From NCBI GenBank assembly GCA_022842785.1, contig JALHOW010000005.1:186001-250000 (forward strand): a stretch of 64,000 bases of DNA, in the 5' to 3' direction. The notes beneath the pieces are model-generated. The model searched no databases and was not told where the DNA came from. It saw nothing but the letters and a program-made list of their open reading frames with translations. Below are positions 49,634-58,142 of the stretch, one piece after another. The DNA comes from Hyphomicrobiaceae bacterium. Its GTDB lineage: Bacteria > Pseudomonadota > Alphaproteobacteria > Rhizobiales > Hyphomicrobiaceae. A program made the translations under genes and the position numbers. The number at the start of each line of letters is the position of its first letter. Position 1 is the first letter of the stretch.

Positions 49634-50007
49634 TCCGGCCCCCTCTTACCTCCGCGCGTCCTCTCGGGCCGCGCGCGCCGCATCACCATTCCCGGATGCA
49701 GCGCCTGCCCCTTAGCACTTCCGTCGGCAAAAATTGAGAGGCTTTCTGTGCAAACTTCCCTGCACCGACGAACGTCTCATGCGCGTTCCAACAGGGCGAA
49801 ATTCAGACGATCCGTCAATTTGTTGCCTGGATTGCGAGCATCGGCGAAGCCATAACCTGCCCTGAAGTTCGCAAAGATGTTTCTCCACCGCCTGCGGACC
49901 GCACCCGCGCACTCCCCCCGCTGCGGCGCGCTTGCACTGGGCGCCCGATCGCGCGACCCTGAGGCGTGGCCCCGGCGCGTGCCCGGGGGAGAACCGGCTG
50001 GAAACTC
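49634..50007. other. Intergenic region between mraY and a divergent hydrolase gene
   Basis: This 374-base region separates two divergent genes. It should contain the promoter of the mraY-to-ftsZ unit, because murF and murE are not upstream. I see no palindrome or RNA fold that I can support. GGGGGAGAACCGGCTGGAAACTC before 50008 contains the ribosome binding site of the plus gene. Confidence 0.35.
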
Positions 50008-51183
50008 ATGAGCACCTACGATCTCATTCTCAAGGGGGGGCGTGTCATCGACCCCTCACAGAAGCTCGATGGCATCGCGGACGTCGCCTTCGCGGACGGC
50101 AAGGTCGCCGCCGTCGGCAAGGATTTGAAGGGCAGTGCGGGCACAGAAGTACGGGACGTCAAAGGTACGATCGTCTCGCCCGGCCTCATCGATATGCACA
50201 CGCACGTCTACTGGGGCGGTACGTCCCTCGGCATCGACGCGGAAGAGTTCTGCCGCACATCAGGCGTGACGACGGCCATCGACACGGGCAGTGCCGGCCC
50301 CGGCAACTTTGCCGGCTTCCGCAAGCACGTGATCGAGCCTTCAGCCGTACGCATCCTCGCCTATCTGCATGTTTCCTTCGCCGGCATCTTCGGCTTCTCC
50401 AAGACCATCATGGTCGGCGAGAGCCAGGATCTGCGCCTGATGGCGCCGCGCGATGCGGCCGAAGTTGCCGATGCGAACCGCGATGTGATCATCGGCATCA
50501 AGGTGCGCGTCGGCGCGCACGCATCCGGCGAGCAGGGTGCGGCACCGCTCAACATCGCGCTGCAGGTCGCCGAGGAAGTGGGCATGCCTGTCATGTGCCA
50601 TATCGACCAGCCGCCGCCTTCCTATGAGGAGGTGATCAATATGCTGCGGCCCGGCGACGTGCTGACGCACGCGTTCCGCCCGTTTCCGAATTCACCCGTC
50701 AATGCGCAAGGCAAGGTCAAGGCCGCCGTGCTCGAGGCCCGCGCGCGCGGCGTGAAGTTCGACATCGGCCATGGCAAAGGCTCGTTCGCCTTCAAGACCG
50801 CGCGGGCGATGCTGGCGAATGGCTTCTACCCGGACACGATCTCGTCGGACGTGCACGCGCTCTGCATCGACGGCCCGGCCTATGACCAGGTCACGACCAT
50901 GTCGAAGTTCCTATGCCTCGGCGTGCCGCTCAACGATGTCATCGCGCAGTCGACCATCAATGCCGCGCACGCGCTGAAGCGGCCGGAGCTCGGCAGTCTC
51001 AAGCCCGGCTCGGTCGGCGACGCGACGCTCCTGACCGTCAAGGAAGGGAAATTCGAGTACGAAGATGTCATGGGCGAGAAGATGATCGGCGACAAGCGCA
51101 TCCTCTCAGAAGGCGCGATTGTCGGTGGACGCTGGTTTCATCCCAAGCGCTCGCAGAAGTTCGCCAAACTCAAAAGCGCATAA
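50008..51183 (+). CDS. Amidohydrolase/deacetylase family metallohydrolase
   Basis: The 391-residue amidohydrolase-superfamily protein has the binuclear metal site. The HxH is in DMHTHVYW (H64, H66), the likely carboxylated Lys is in GIKVRVGAH (K165), the later His are H198 (CHID) and H221 (THAFRPF), and the catalytic Asp is D281 (SSDVHALC). GHGKGSF is typical of the Atu3266/EF_0837 deacetylase branch, which removes acetyl groups from small acetylated hydroxyacids or amino acids. The substrate here is unknown. It is followed after 12 bases by a RidA gene. The ATG at 50008 is preferred over the open frame from 49966. Confidence 0.88.
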   Translation: MSTYDLILKGGRVIDPSQKLDGIADVAFADGKVAAVGKDLKGSAGTEVRDVKGTIVSPGLIDMHTHVYWGGTSLGIDAEEFCRTSGVTTAIDTGSAGPGNFAGFRKHVIEPSAVRILAYLHVSFAGIFGFSKTIMVGESQDLRLMAPRDAAEVADANRDVIIGIKVRVGAHASGEQGAAPLNIALQVAEEVGMPVMCHIDQPPPSYEEVINMLRPGDVLTHAFRPFPNSPVNAQGKVKAAVLEARARGVKFDIGHGKGSFAFKTARAMLANGFYPDTISSDVHALCIDGPAYDQVTTMSKFLCLGVPLNDVIAQSTINAAHALKRPELGSLKPGSVGDATLLTVKEGKFEYEDVMGEKMIGDKRILSEGAIVGGRWFHPKRSQKFAKLKSA

Positions 51184-51195
51184 GGGAGGAAAGAC

Positions 51196-51654
51196 ATGAC
51201 ACCCGAAGAGAAACTGAAGTCCCTCGGCCTCGAACTTCCGAAGGTGCCGACACCTGTCGCCAACTACGTGCCTTTCAAGGTTGACGGGCGCACCATCTAC
51301 CTCTCCGGCCAGGGGCCGCGCCGCCCGGATGGCTCTCTCATCACCGGACGTGTGGGCGAGGAAATCTCGATCGAAAAGGCCTACGAGTGCGCACGCCTCA
51401 CCGGACTCGGGTTGCTTGCCGCAGCGAAACTGGCGGCCGGCGATCTCAGCAAGGTCGAGGTGCTGAAAGTGCTGGGCATGGTCAATGCCGTGCCCGGCTT
51501 CGGCGACCAGCCGAAGGTGATCAACGGCTGCTCGGATCTTTTCGTGGAAGTGCTCGGTGACCGCGGCCGCCATGCACGCTCTGCCGTCGGCATGGGCGGG
51601 CTACCGTCCAACATGCCTGTCGAGATCGAAGCAATCATGCGGATCGTGGATTGA
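51196..51654 (+). CDS. RidA family protein
   Basis: This is a 152-residue YjgF/YER057c/UK114 domain protein. NYVPFKVDGRTIYLSGQGPRRPDGS is the N-terminal strand pair. VLGMVNAVPGFGDQPKVINGCSDLFVEVLGDRGRHARSAVGM carries the conserved Arg (HARSAVG) that binds the carboxylate in RidA deaminases. Members hydrolyse reactive enamine/imine intermediates; some have other roles. It belongs to the longer, Atu-type subgroup. AAGGGAGGAAAGAC is a strong ribosome binding site. Co-transcribed with the deacetylase gene, so it likely quenches an imine or hydrolyses an intermediate from that pathway. Confidence 0.92.
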   Translation: MTPEEKLKSLGLELPKVPTPVANYVPFKVDGRTIYLSGQGPRRPDGSLITGRVGEEISIEKAYECARLTGLGLLAAAKLAAGDLSKVEVLKVLGMVNAVPGFGDQPKVINGCSDLFVEVLGDRGRHARSAVGMGGLPSNMPVEIEAIMRIVD

Positions 51655-51674
51655 GGCGGCGGCGCTGGTGCGGA

Positions 51675-52781
51675 CTACCGCATCAGCGCCACGCTCTTGA
51701 TCTGGGCGAAGACGGGCGTGCCGGATGCAAGGCCGAGTGTGGTCTGCGACTTGCGCGTGATCCGCGCAGCAATGCGGGCACCGGCGCCGTCTGTGCCGAG
51801 CGCGGCAATGATATTCACCTGCGCTTCGTTGCCGGCGCCGTCGATCGACACGATACGCGCCGGCAGGCAGTTGAGGATCGTCGTATCGCTCGCCGCCGTC
51901 AGCGTGAAGCTGACGTCGCTCGCCGCAATCCTGAGGCGCCGCTCCGTGCCGAGCTCGCCCTGCCGGCCCGGCACGACAAGCGTTCCGCCAGGGACCGCGA
52001 AGTGCGTGAGCGCGTACTCTTCGTCGATACTTGCGACGCGCCCCTCCAACATTACGGCCGCATCAGGCGCAGCGACGAGCGGCAGGCTAGGATCGGTCTG
52101 CAGCACTGCAAGCGGCCCGGAGGCGAGTACGCGCCCCTTGTCGAGCAGTACGAGCGTGTCGGCGAGACGCGCGACCTCGCTTATGTCATGGCTCACGTAG
52201 ACGATCGGCAGCGCGAGGCTCTCATGCAGGCGCTCGAAGTAGGGGAGTATCTCCTCCTTCGTCATCCGATCGAGCGCTGAGAGGGGTTCATCCATGAGAA
52301 GGATGCGCGGACGCGAGAGGAGCGCGCGGCCAACCGATACGCGCTGGCGCTCGCCGCCGGAGAGCGCCACGGGTGAGCGCTCGAGCAGGTGCCCGATGCC
52401 GAGCAGTTCGACGATCGCGTCGAAGTCGAGGGCGTCGGAGGTGGGCGCGTTGCCCGCGCGCTTCGCGCCGTAAAGGAGATTCTGGCGCACGCTGAGATGC
52501 TGGAAGAGGCTCGCTTCCTGGAAGACATAGCCAAGGGGACGCGCGTGCGTTCGGATGAAGACACCCTTTGCGCTGTCCTGCCAGACCTCGTCACCGATGA
52601 TGAAGCGGCCGGGAAGCTGCTGGAGCCCCGCCATGCAGCGCAGGATTGTCGTCTTGCCGCAACCCGACGGACCAAACAGCGCCGTGATGCCTCGCATGGG
52701 CATGTCGAAGGTGACATCCAGCGAGAAGCTGCCGAGGTCACCGGAAAAGGCCGTCGATATCTCCGCCGGACGCACCGTCAT
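51675..52781 (-). CDS. modC: Molybdate ABC transporter ATP-binding protein
   Basis: The 368-residue protein has Walker [10 protein letters not shown] (37-45), signature LSGGE (140-144), Walker B ILLMDE (160-165) and the switch His in [11 protein letters not shown]-terminal TOBE/Mop region follows ([20 protein letters not shown] ... [44 protein letters not shown]). These fit ModC. It energises molybdate import through ModB. The ATG at 52781 overlaps the modB stop by four bases. A much longer open frame upstream of this Met is a frame shadow of modB. Confidence 0.96.
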   Translation of the reverse strand: MTVRPAEISTAFSGDLGSFSLDVTFDMPMRGITALFGPSGCGKTTILRCMAGLQQLPGRFIIGDEVWQDSAKGVFIRTHARPLGYVFQEASLFQHLSVRQNLLYGAKRAGNAPTSDALDFDAIVELLGIGHLLERSPVALSGGERQRVSVGRALLSRPRILLMDEPLSALDRMTKEEILPYFERLHESLALPIVYVSHDISEVARLADTLVLLDKGRVLASGPLAVLQTDPSLPLVAAPDAAVMLEGRVASIDEEYALTHFAVPGGTLVVPGRQGELGTERRLRIAASDVSFTLTAASDTTILNCLPARIVSIDGAGNEAQVNIIAALGTDGAGARIAARITRKSQTTLGLASGTPVFAQIKSVALMR

Positions 52782-53467
52782 CGACCCTGCTGCCCATAGC
52801 GCCGGCCGAGCATCATCGTGGCCAGGATGACGGCGAACGAGAAGACGACCATTCCACCCGCGAGAATGTGCGCCTCGGTCCAGTGCTGCGTCTCGACATA
52901 GTCGTAGATCGCGACGGAGAGCACCTTGGTCTGGCCCGGAATGTTGCCGCCGATCATGAGGATGACGCCGAACTCGCCGATCGTGTGCGCGAAACCCAGA
53001 ATGGCGCCGGTCAGAAAGCCCGGCCGCGCGAGCGGCACGGCGACCGACCAGAAGGCATCCCACGGCGAGGCGCGCAACGTTGCCGCAACTTCCAGCGGCC
53101 GATCTCCGAAGGCCTCGAAGGCATTGCGGATGGGCTGCACCACGAAGGGCATGGAGTAGAGCACCGACCCGATGACGAGGCCGGTGAACGTGAAGGCGAG
53201 CGTGCGCGCACCATAGAGACCGGCGATCCAGCCGCCGGGCCCATTCGGTCCGAGCATGAGGAGAAGGTAGAAACCGAGCACGGTCGGCGGCAGCACGAGC
53301 GGCATCGCGACGACGGTCGCGACCGCTTCCTTCCAGCGCGCCTTGGAGCGCGCCAGCCACCACGCAATCGGCGTCCCGAAGATCAGCAGCAGTATAGTGG
53401 TGATGAAGGCGAGCTCGATTGTTAGCCGGATCGGCGACCAAAGCTGCGCAAGATCGAGTTCACCCAC
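52778..53467 (-). CDS. modB: Molybdate ABC transporter permease
   Basis: The 229-residue inner-membrane permease has about five helices. The EAA loop is [50 protein letters not shown], and the end [17 protein letters not shown] is the ModB hallmark. It forms the channel for molybdate or tungstate. It overlaps modC and follows modA after 17 bases on the minus strand, so modABC is one unit. Confidence 0.96.
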   Translation of the reverse strand: MGELDLAQLWSPIRLTIELAFITTILLLIFGTPIAWWLARSKARWKEAVATVVAMPLVLPPTVLGFYLLLMLGPNGPGGWIAGLYGARTLAFTFTGLVIGSVLYSMPFVVQPIRNAFEAFGDRPLEVAATLRASPWDAFWSVAVPLARPGFLTGAILGFAHTIGEFGVILMIGGNIPGQTKVLSVAIYDYVETQHWTEAHILAGGMVVFSFAVILATMMLGRRYGQQGR

Positions 53468-53484
53468 ACGTCACCCGCCATTGC

Positions 53485-54255
53485 TCAATCGACGAAGCCG
53501 TAGCCGTACTTCTCGATGACCTTGCGCGCTTCCGGCCCCTTCAGGAAGGTGAGGAAAGCCTTTGCCGCGTCGTTGTTGGCGCCAGTCTTCAGCAGGACCG
53601 CATCCTGCGCAATGGTCTTGTGCATGTTCGCGGGAACGACCCAGCGCGATCCGCCGGGCTTCAACGCAACCTGCGCGAAGGCGACGAAGCCGACTTCCGC
53701 ATTGGCCGTGTCGACGAACTGGAAGGCCTGCGCGATGTTGTTGCCCTCGACGATCTTGTCCTTGAGCGCGTCGAACACGCCGAGCTTCTGCATGACTTCG
53801 ACGGCCGCGGTGCCGTAAGGCGCGGTCTTCGGGTTGGCAATCGCAATCTTGGCGAACTTTCCGTCCTTCAATGTCTGCTCGCCGAGCGTCAGGCCATCGG
53901 TCTTGCTGAAGAGTACGAGCTTGCCGGTCGCATATGTGAAGACGCTGCCGGCAACGGCGTGGCCCTCGGCAACAGCCTTGGCCGGCGTCGCCTGATCGGC
54001 CGAAAGGAAGACTTCGAAGGGCGCAGCCTGCGTGATCTGATTGTAGAGACCGCCCGTCGGGCCGAAGCTAAAGACGGCCTTGTGCCCGCTCGCCTTCTCG
54101 AAGAGTGCGCCGATCTCCTTGACCGCATCGGTAAAGTTCGCCGCGACAGCGACCTTGACCTCCGCCGCGCGGACGGCCGCCGACATGGTGGTGGCGATCA
54201 TGACCGAGGCCAGGGTGGCCATCGGCAGCTTCAGCCATGAAAGGCGCGTGCGCAT
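53485..54255 (-). CDS. modA: Molybdate-binding periplasmic protein
   Basis: The 256-residue precursor has a signal peptide ending SAAVRAAE, then VKVAVAANFTDAVKEIGALFEKASGHKAVFSFGPTGGLYNQI. The conserved Ser/Ala/Tyr ligand positions of ModA fall in AVAANFT, SFGPTG and PYGTAA. It binds oxyanions, most likely molybdate. GGAGCAGACCC precedes the ATG. It is the first transporter gene after modE. Tungstate- or sulfate-binding cannot be ruled out by eye, but the neighbours decide for molybdate. Confidence 0.95.
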   Translation of the reverse strand: MRTRLSWLKLPMATLASVMIATTMSAAVRAAEVKVAVAANFTDAVKEIGALFEKASGHKAVFSFGPTGGLYNQITQAAPFEVFLSADQATPAKAVAEGHAVAGSVFTYATGKLVLFSKTDGLTLGEQTLKDGKFAKIAIANPKTAPYGTAAVEVMQKLGVFDALKDKIVEGNNIAQAFQFVDTANAEVGFVAFAQVALKPGGSRWVVPANMHKTIAQDAVLLKTGANNDAAKAFLTFLKGPEARKVIEKYGYGFVD

Positions 54256-54265
54256 GGGTCTGCTC

Positions 54266-54297
54266 CGCTGCTTCGAGATATACTCATCGATACAGCG
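54266..54297. promoter_or_regulatory. Inverted repeat in the modA leader
   Basis: CGCTGNNTCGA (54266-54276) and TCGANNCAGCG (54287-54297) form a dyad around 10 bases, GATATACTCA. It lies 11 bases upstream of modA. It might be a second ModE operator or an RNA hairpin controlling modABC. It does not match the classic TATA-rich ModE box exactly. Confidence 0.4.
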
Positions 54298-54397
54298 CTC
54301 TTAAAAGTCCGACCCGTGCGTGGCAAGCGTTATTTCTCTCTGGATATGTCGTGCCGCGCAAATCCATCGTATCGCTCGGAGACAACTTCCCGATTGT

Positions 54398-54757
54398 CTA
54401 TCGCGAGGCCACCTTCTCCGCTGGGGTCAGACGCCGCTCGAGATCGGCAATCTGCTTGCCGAAGGACTTGAGCGCCTGGGCCTCGATGGCGCGGTAGTGC
54501 CCGACGAGGGCATGGCCGAAGGACGTGAGCCGGGCGTGGCCCCCGCCAGCGCCGCCGTGCTGCGTCTCGAGGACCGGTTCGCTGAACATGCGATTGACCT
54601 CGTCCGCCAGCAGCCACGCACGCCGGTAGGACATCTTCATCTGTCGCGCTGCGCCGCTGATCGAGCCGTGCTCACCGATGAGTTCGAGGAGGCGGATCTT
54701 TCCGTGGCCAACCTGGCGGCCGCCGTCGAAATCGATGCGGATGGTAAGGCGCGTCAT
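54398..54757 (-). CDS. modE: ModE-type molybdate-responsive regulator, DNA-binding domain only
   Basis: The 119-residue protein is a winged HTH of the LysR-type ModE N-domain: KIRLLELIGEHGSISGAARQMKMSYRRAWLLADEVNRMFSEPVLE, then a glycine-rich HGGAGGGHARLTSFG. This is the ModE N-terminal signature. The C-terminal Mop/TOBE molybdate-binding domains of E. coli ModE are lacking, so it may sense molybdate otherwise or be helped by another protein. The start at 54757 fits the conserved TIRIDFDGG. It is the first gene of modE-modA-modB-modC, with a 142-base gap to modA. Confidence 0.9.
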   Translation of the reverse strand: MTRLTIRIDFDGGRQVGHGKIRLLELIGEHGSISGAARQMKMSYRRAWLLADEVNRMFSEPVLETQHGGAGGGHARLTSFGHALVGHYRAIEAQALKSFGKQIADLERRLTPAEKVASR

Positions 54758-54923
54758 GGTGCGTTCCGGCTGGGTATGTTGCGGTCGGGCGCAATGCCTG
54801 GCTATCGCATCAGCCATAGCACAGGACGCGTGTCCCTGCCCGCGAGATATGTTCCGGGCCGACTATCCTGGCCGCCCCCGCGACATTACGCAACCTGCGG
54901 CCAGCAGGGCTCCAGCCTTTGAG

Positions 54924-54941
54924 TATATTCAACCCAATATA
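54924..54941. promoter_or_regulatory. Mo-box-like operator upstream of modE
   Basis: TATATT (54924-54929) and AATATA (54936-54941) are perfect inverted copies with a 6-base spacer, CAACCC. That is the layout of the ModE box (TATAT-rich half-sites, N6). It lies between the cysteine desulfurase stop (54951) and modE (54757), on the right side to regulate modE and the mod operon. This AT-rich stretch stands out in GC-rich DNA. Confidence 0.6.
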
Positions 54942-54950
54942 TCGAAGGCC

Positions 54951-56081
54951 TCAGGACGCACCGACGCGCAACACCTTGGCGATGTCGGCGACGGTGGCGT
55001 CGATCTCCGCTTCGGTCGTGGCGCGGCCGAGGCTGAAGCGGATGGCCCCCATCCCCGCCTCGGGCGAGACTCCCATGGCCCTCAGGACCGGCGACAGTTC
55101 GACATGTTCGCTGTGACACGCTGAGCCCGTCGAGGCGGCAACGCCATCCAGGCCCGCAAGAAGATCCGCGCCAACCTTGCTGACGAACGAGATGTTGGCA
55201 GTGTTGGGCAGCCGGAATTCGGGATGCCCATTCAGGACAATGCGATTACCGAAGTGGGCCTGCAAAAGCGTCCAAAGCCGATCGCGCAACGCCTTCACCC
55301 GCTGTAGGGGAGCAAGGTCCGCTGCCTCGCGTGCCGCTGCGCCAAGCGCCACGGCGAGAAGCGCACTCTCTGTTCCGGCGCGCCGCCCCTGCTCATGCCC
55401 TGCGCCATGAATGAGCGGCTCCAACGGCGTTCCACTCCGAACGTAGAGCGCACCGACACCCTTCGGCGCACCGAACTTATGACCGGCCATGGTCAGCAGA
55501 TCGACGCCGAGTGTATCGACTGTTGTCTCGACCTTGCCGACCGACTGCGCGGCATCCGTGTGCATAAACGCGCCATTGGCGTGCGCAATGCGCGCGATCT
55601 CGGCAATAGGGTTGATCGTGCCGACCTCGTTGTTCGCGTGCATGATGCTGACGAGAATTGTACCTGTCTTTATGGCACGGGCCACCGCGTCCGGATCGAC
55701 ACGGCACGTGCTGTCTACCGGGATGCGCGTGACCTCGTATCCGATTTTCTCCAGAAACGCGCACGGCGCCTCAATGGCCGGATGCTCCGCTTGCGCGGTG
55801 ATGATGTGGCGCCCCTTCTCGCGGCGCGCGAACGCCACGCCCTTGAGCGCGAGATTGTTGGCTTCGCTGCCGCCGCTCGTGAAGATGATCTCGTCGGGCG
55901 TCGCGCCGAGCAGATCCGCGATCTCGGCCCGGGCTCCTTCGACTGCCGCGCGGGCCGGTTGCCCGGCCCAGTGCAGGCTCGAGGGATTACCGTAGGCGTG
56001 CTCGAGATAGGGCGCCATGGCCATGCGAGCGCCCTGGCTGATCGGCGTGCTGGCATTGTAGTCGAGATAGATGCGCCACAT
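54951..56081 (-). CDS. Cysteine desulfurase (NifS/IscS family)
   Basis: The 376-residue PLP enzyme converts cysteine to alanine and gives persulfide sulfur. His100 lies in AEHPAIEA, the cofactor Asp175/Gln179 in HTDAAQSVGK, the PLP Lys202 in AGHKFGAPKG, and the catalytic Cys322 in STGSACHSE. The short loop around the Cys is like class I NifS. It is not in an isc/suf operon here. It lies upstream of modE across an Mo-box-like site, so it may supply sulfur for molybdenum cofactor or Fe-S enzymes, or simply be a neighbour. Confidence 0.93.
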   Translation of the reverse strand: MWRIYLDYNASTPISQGARMAMAPYLEHAYGNPSSLHWAGQPARAAVEGARAEIADLLGATPDEIIFTSGGSEANNLALKGVAFARREKGRHIITAQAEHPAIEAPCAFLEKIGYEVTRIPVDSTCRVDPDAVARAIKTGTILVSIMHANNEVGTINPIAEIARIAHANGAFMHTDAAQSVGKVETTVDTLGVDLLTMAGHKFGAPKGVGALYVRSGTPLEPLIHGAGHEQGRRAGTESALLAVALGAAAREAADLAPLQRVKALRDRLWTLLQAHFGNRIVLNGHPEFRLPNTANISFVSKVGADLLAGLDGVAASTGSACHSEHVELSPVLRAMGVSPEAGMGAIRFSLGRATTEAEIDATVADIAKVLRVGAS

Positions 56082-56157
56082 GTTCAGCCCCTTCCAGCAC
56101 GATTCCTGCGTCGGGGATTAGCATCCCCGACGCAGCAGCAAAACGTCGAGACGATCT

Positions 56158-57273
56158 CTAGGCCGGAATCTGGCGCATGTTGATCGTGTACTTGAAATTG
56201 TCGGGATCGAGTTCGTCGAGCCGACCGCGCGCCGTCTCGGCCTGGGGATACATGAGGAAGGACAGCGGCGGCCCTTTAGAGCCCGGCAGAACGATGTCGT
56301 GCGTGTCGTTGTAGCCGAGCCAGTTCATCTCCCATGATCCGAACAGCGCCGACCGCGCCGCCTTCACCTTGGGATCGTCGGCCGCAAGATTGCCCGGCGG
56401 CTCCTCCAGGATGACCTTGCGCACATCCGCAGGATCAACCGGGATCCAGCCAATGCCATCGACGAAAACATCCGCGCGGCAGTGCTGCGCCCGCGTGATG
56501 TTGGCGGTTCCCGCACCCAGGCTCTTGTATCCGAAAGCCGACGGCGCAACGCGAACGCCGTAGATGTCGCGAGCCGGGAGACCGGACGCACGCGCGAGCC
56601 CGACGAAGAGCGCGTTGAGATCCGCGCACTTGCCGGTGAGGTTGCCGCTCTTCAACATCGATTCGATATCGCCGGTGCCGCAACCGCGCGTCTTCGGATT
56701 GCGCGTTGTATTGTCGACGATCCAGTCGTAGATGCGCTTCGCCTTGTCGAGGTCGTCTTTGGCGCCCACTGTGATCTTCGCGGAGGTCTCCGTGACGATC
56801 CCCGCCAGTCGCAGCGTCGACGTACTGGCCGTGTAGCGCGCGCGCTGCTCCGCGCTGAGCTTGACCGATGGATCGGACTTGCCGAGATCGACCTTCAGGT
56901 CGCGGGCCGAGAAACGGCTCAGTGCCGTGAGCTCCAGCTGCGGCTCATGCGCAGGCCAGGCGACGTGCAGAAGGCGCGCGCCGGACTTCGGATCCTGCAC
57001 AATCGCCCCTTTGCCGCTCTTCGTCTGGAAGGTCGTCTCGCCTGGCTTGATCCAACCCTCACACTCGAAGGCCGGGATCGGCAGCCAGACCTGCGTCTCG
57101 CCTTCAGGACTGAGGATCTCAACCCGTGTCGTGATCTCGTAGGCGCTCCATGCGCCGGGCGTCGGCGCGAAGAGTGTGCCCGCACCAGCTTGCGCCCACG
57201 CACCGCCCGGGATAGCGGCGATAGCAGCGCCCGATGCGCCGTACTTCAGTAGCTCGCGACGATCGATTCTCAT
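56158..57273 (-). CDS. Tat-exported transglutaminase-like domain protein
   Basis: The 371-residue precursor has a twin-arginine signal (DRRELLKYGASGAAIAA, cleavage near AWA-QA). After a beta-rich region comes a transglutaminase-like core. Cys216 is in LTGKCADLNALFVGLAR, His264 in RAQHCRADVFV and Asp280 in GWIPVDPADV. These make a Cys-His-Asp triad. It acts in the periplasm as a protease, amidase or crosslinking enzyme; the target is unknown. It overlaps the thioredoxin-like gene by four bases. GGAGGAAGCC precedes its ATG. Confidence 0.88.
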   Translation of the reverse strand: MRIDRRELLKYGASGAAIAAIPGGAWAQAGAGTLFAPTPGAWSAYEITTRVEILSPEGETQVWLPIPAFECEGWIKPGETTFQTKSGKGAIVQDPKSGARLLHVAWPAHEPQLELTALSRFSARDLKVDLGKSDPSVKLSAEQRARYTASTSTLRLAGIVTETSAKITVGAKDDLDKAKRIYDWIVDNTTRNPKTRGCGTGDIESMLKSGNLTGKCADLNALFVGLARASGLPARDIYGVRVAPSAFGYKSLGAGTANITRAQHCRADVFVDGIGWIPVDPADVRKVILEEPPGNLAADDPKVKAARSALFGSWEMNWLGYNDTHDIVLPGSKGPPLSFLMYPQAETARGRLDELDPDNFKYTINMRQIPA

Positions 57274-57926
57274 TGGCTTCCTCCTTTGACCATGCAGTTT
57301 TCTTGACGTCCTTCACTCGGCCCCCTCTCGATCCGCGCAACCTCGATCTCGAGCTTCGACAGGATCGGCCCGACATCCCATTCGAGCGCGCCCGCGACCT
57401 TCCACAATGGACACAGCGCGCGATCGAGCACGTACGACGTGGGCAGCATCTCCACGTCCCAAGCCCACATCGACTGCTTGTCGAAGTCGATGAGCACCGG
57501 GAATCTCAGGCTGATCTCGTTGCGAGCGAGAAAGCGGCGAATGCGATCAGCAGGCTCACCCACATCGACGGCCAGTATTCGGAAAGGGCGCCCATCGAGC
57601 GTCTCGGCGAGGCGCTCCAATGACCTCAGCTCATCGCGGCACGGCTCGCACCACGTGGCAAAGAAATGGACGATGACGAGCTTGCCAGCTTCCGCAGCGA
57701 GGGCTGCTGCCCGCCCTTCAAGCGTCGGCAGGTCGAGGGGTGGCACAGCTTCGGGCCGCCAGGCCTCCAGCTCAGCGGCGCGTTCGGACGCTGCGCACGA
57801 GAATGCGAGCACGCACCCGAACAGAAGCGTACAAAGTTGCCGATGAACGAGCGGCAGCAACGAACTCACGACGCCCCCATTGGCGTTGCCGCACATGCCA
57901 AAGCACGCAGGCCTACGCCGCATCAC
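57270..57926 (-). CDS. TlpA/ResA-like periplasmic thioredoxin
   Basis: The 218-residue protein has an N-terminal hydrophobic segment (LCTLLFGCVLAFSCAAS) as signal peptide or anchor. A redoxin domain follows, with the active site FFATWCEPCRDEL (Cys93, Cys96) and LPTSYVLDR carrying the cis-Pro region. It is a thiol-disulfide reductase of the periplasm. The start is uncertain: GTG 57926, ATG 57923 or ATG 57896. It overlaps the transglutaminase-like gene (ATGA), so it may keep the active-site Cys of that protein reduced. Confidence 0.85.
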   Translation of the reverse strand: MMRRRPACFGMCGNANGGVVSSLLPLVHRQLCTLLFGCVLAFSCAASERAAELEAWRPEAVPPLDLPTLEGRAAALAAEAGKLVIVHFFATWCEPCRDELRSLERLAETLDGRPFRILAVDVGEPADRIRRFLARNEISLRFPVLIDFDKQSMWAWDVEMLPTSYVLDRALCPLWKVAGALEWDVGPILSKLEIEVARIERGPSEGRQENCMVKGGSQ

Positions 57927-58142
57927 GCGCCAGAAATCAGCGATTGAGGTGAGCGTCGACGGCTCTCCGGAGCTTCAAGTGCTCCACAGCCGCGATCGAC
58001 CGCGATCCAGTCGCGGAGGCGGGACCCGCCATCATCACGGGGCCTGAGCGCAGACTGCGCATCGGACCCGTCGAACGCCACACGAGCACTATAGCCACCG
58101 GCCGCTCTGCGTCCACAGGACAAATTCGAGGCGGTCGCGGCC

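Noticed and set aside
52782-53441. N-terminal extension of modC
   Set aside because: It lies in another frame of modB and shows no resemblance to any ABC protein; the modC start at 52781 overlaps the modB stop as usual.
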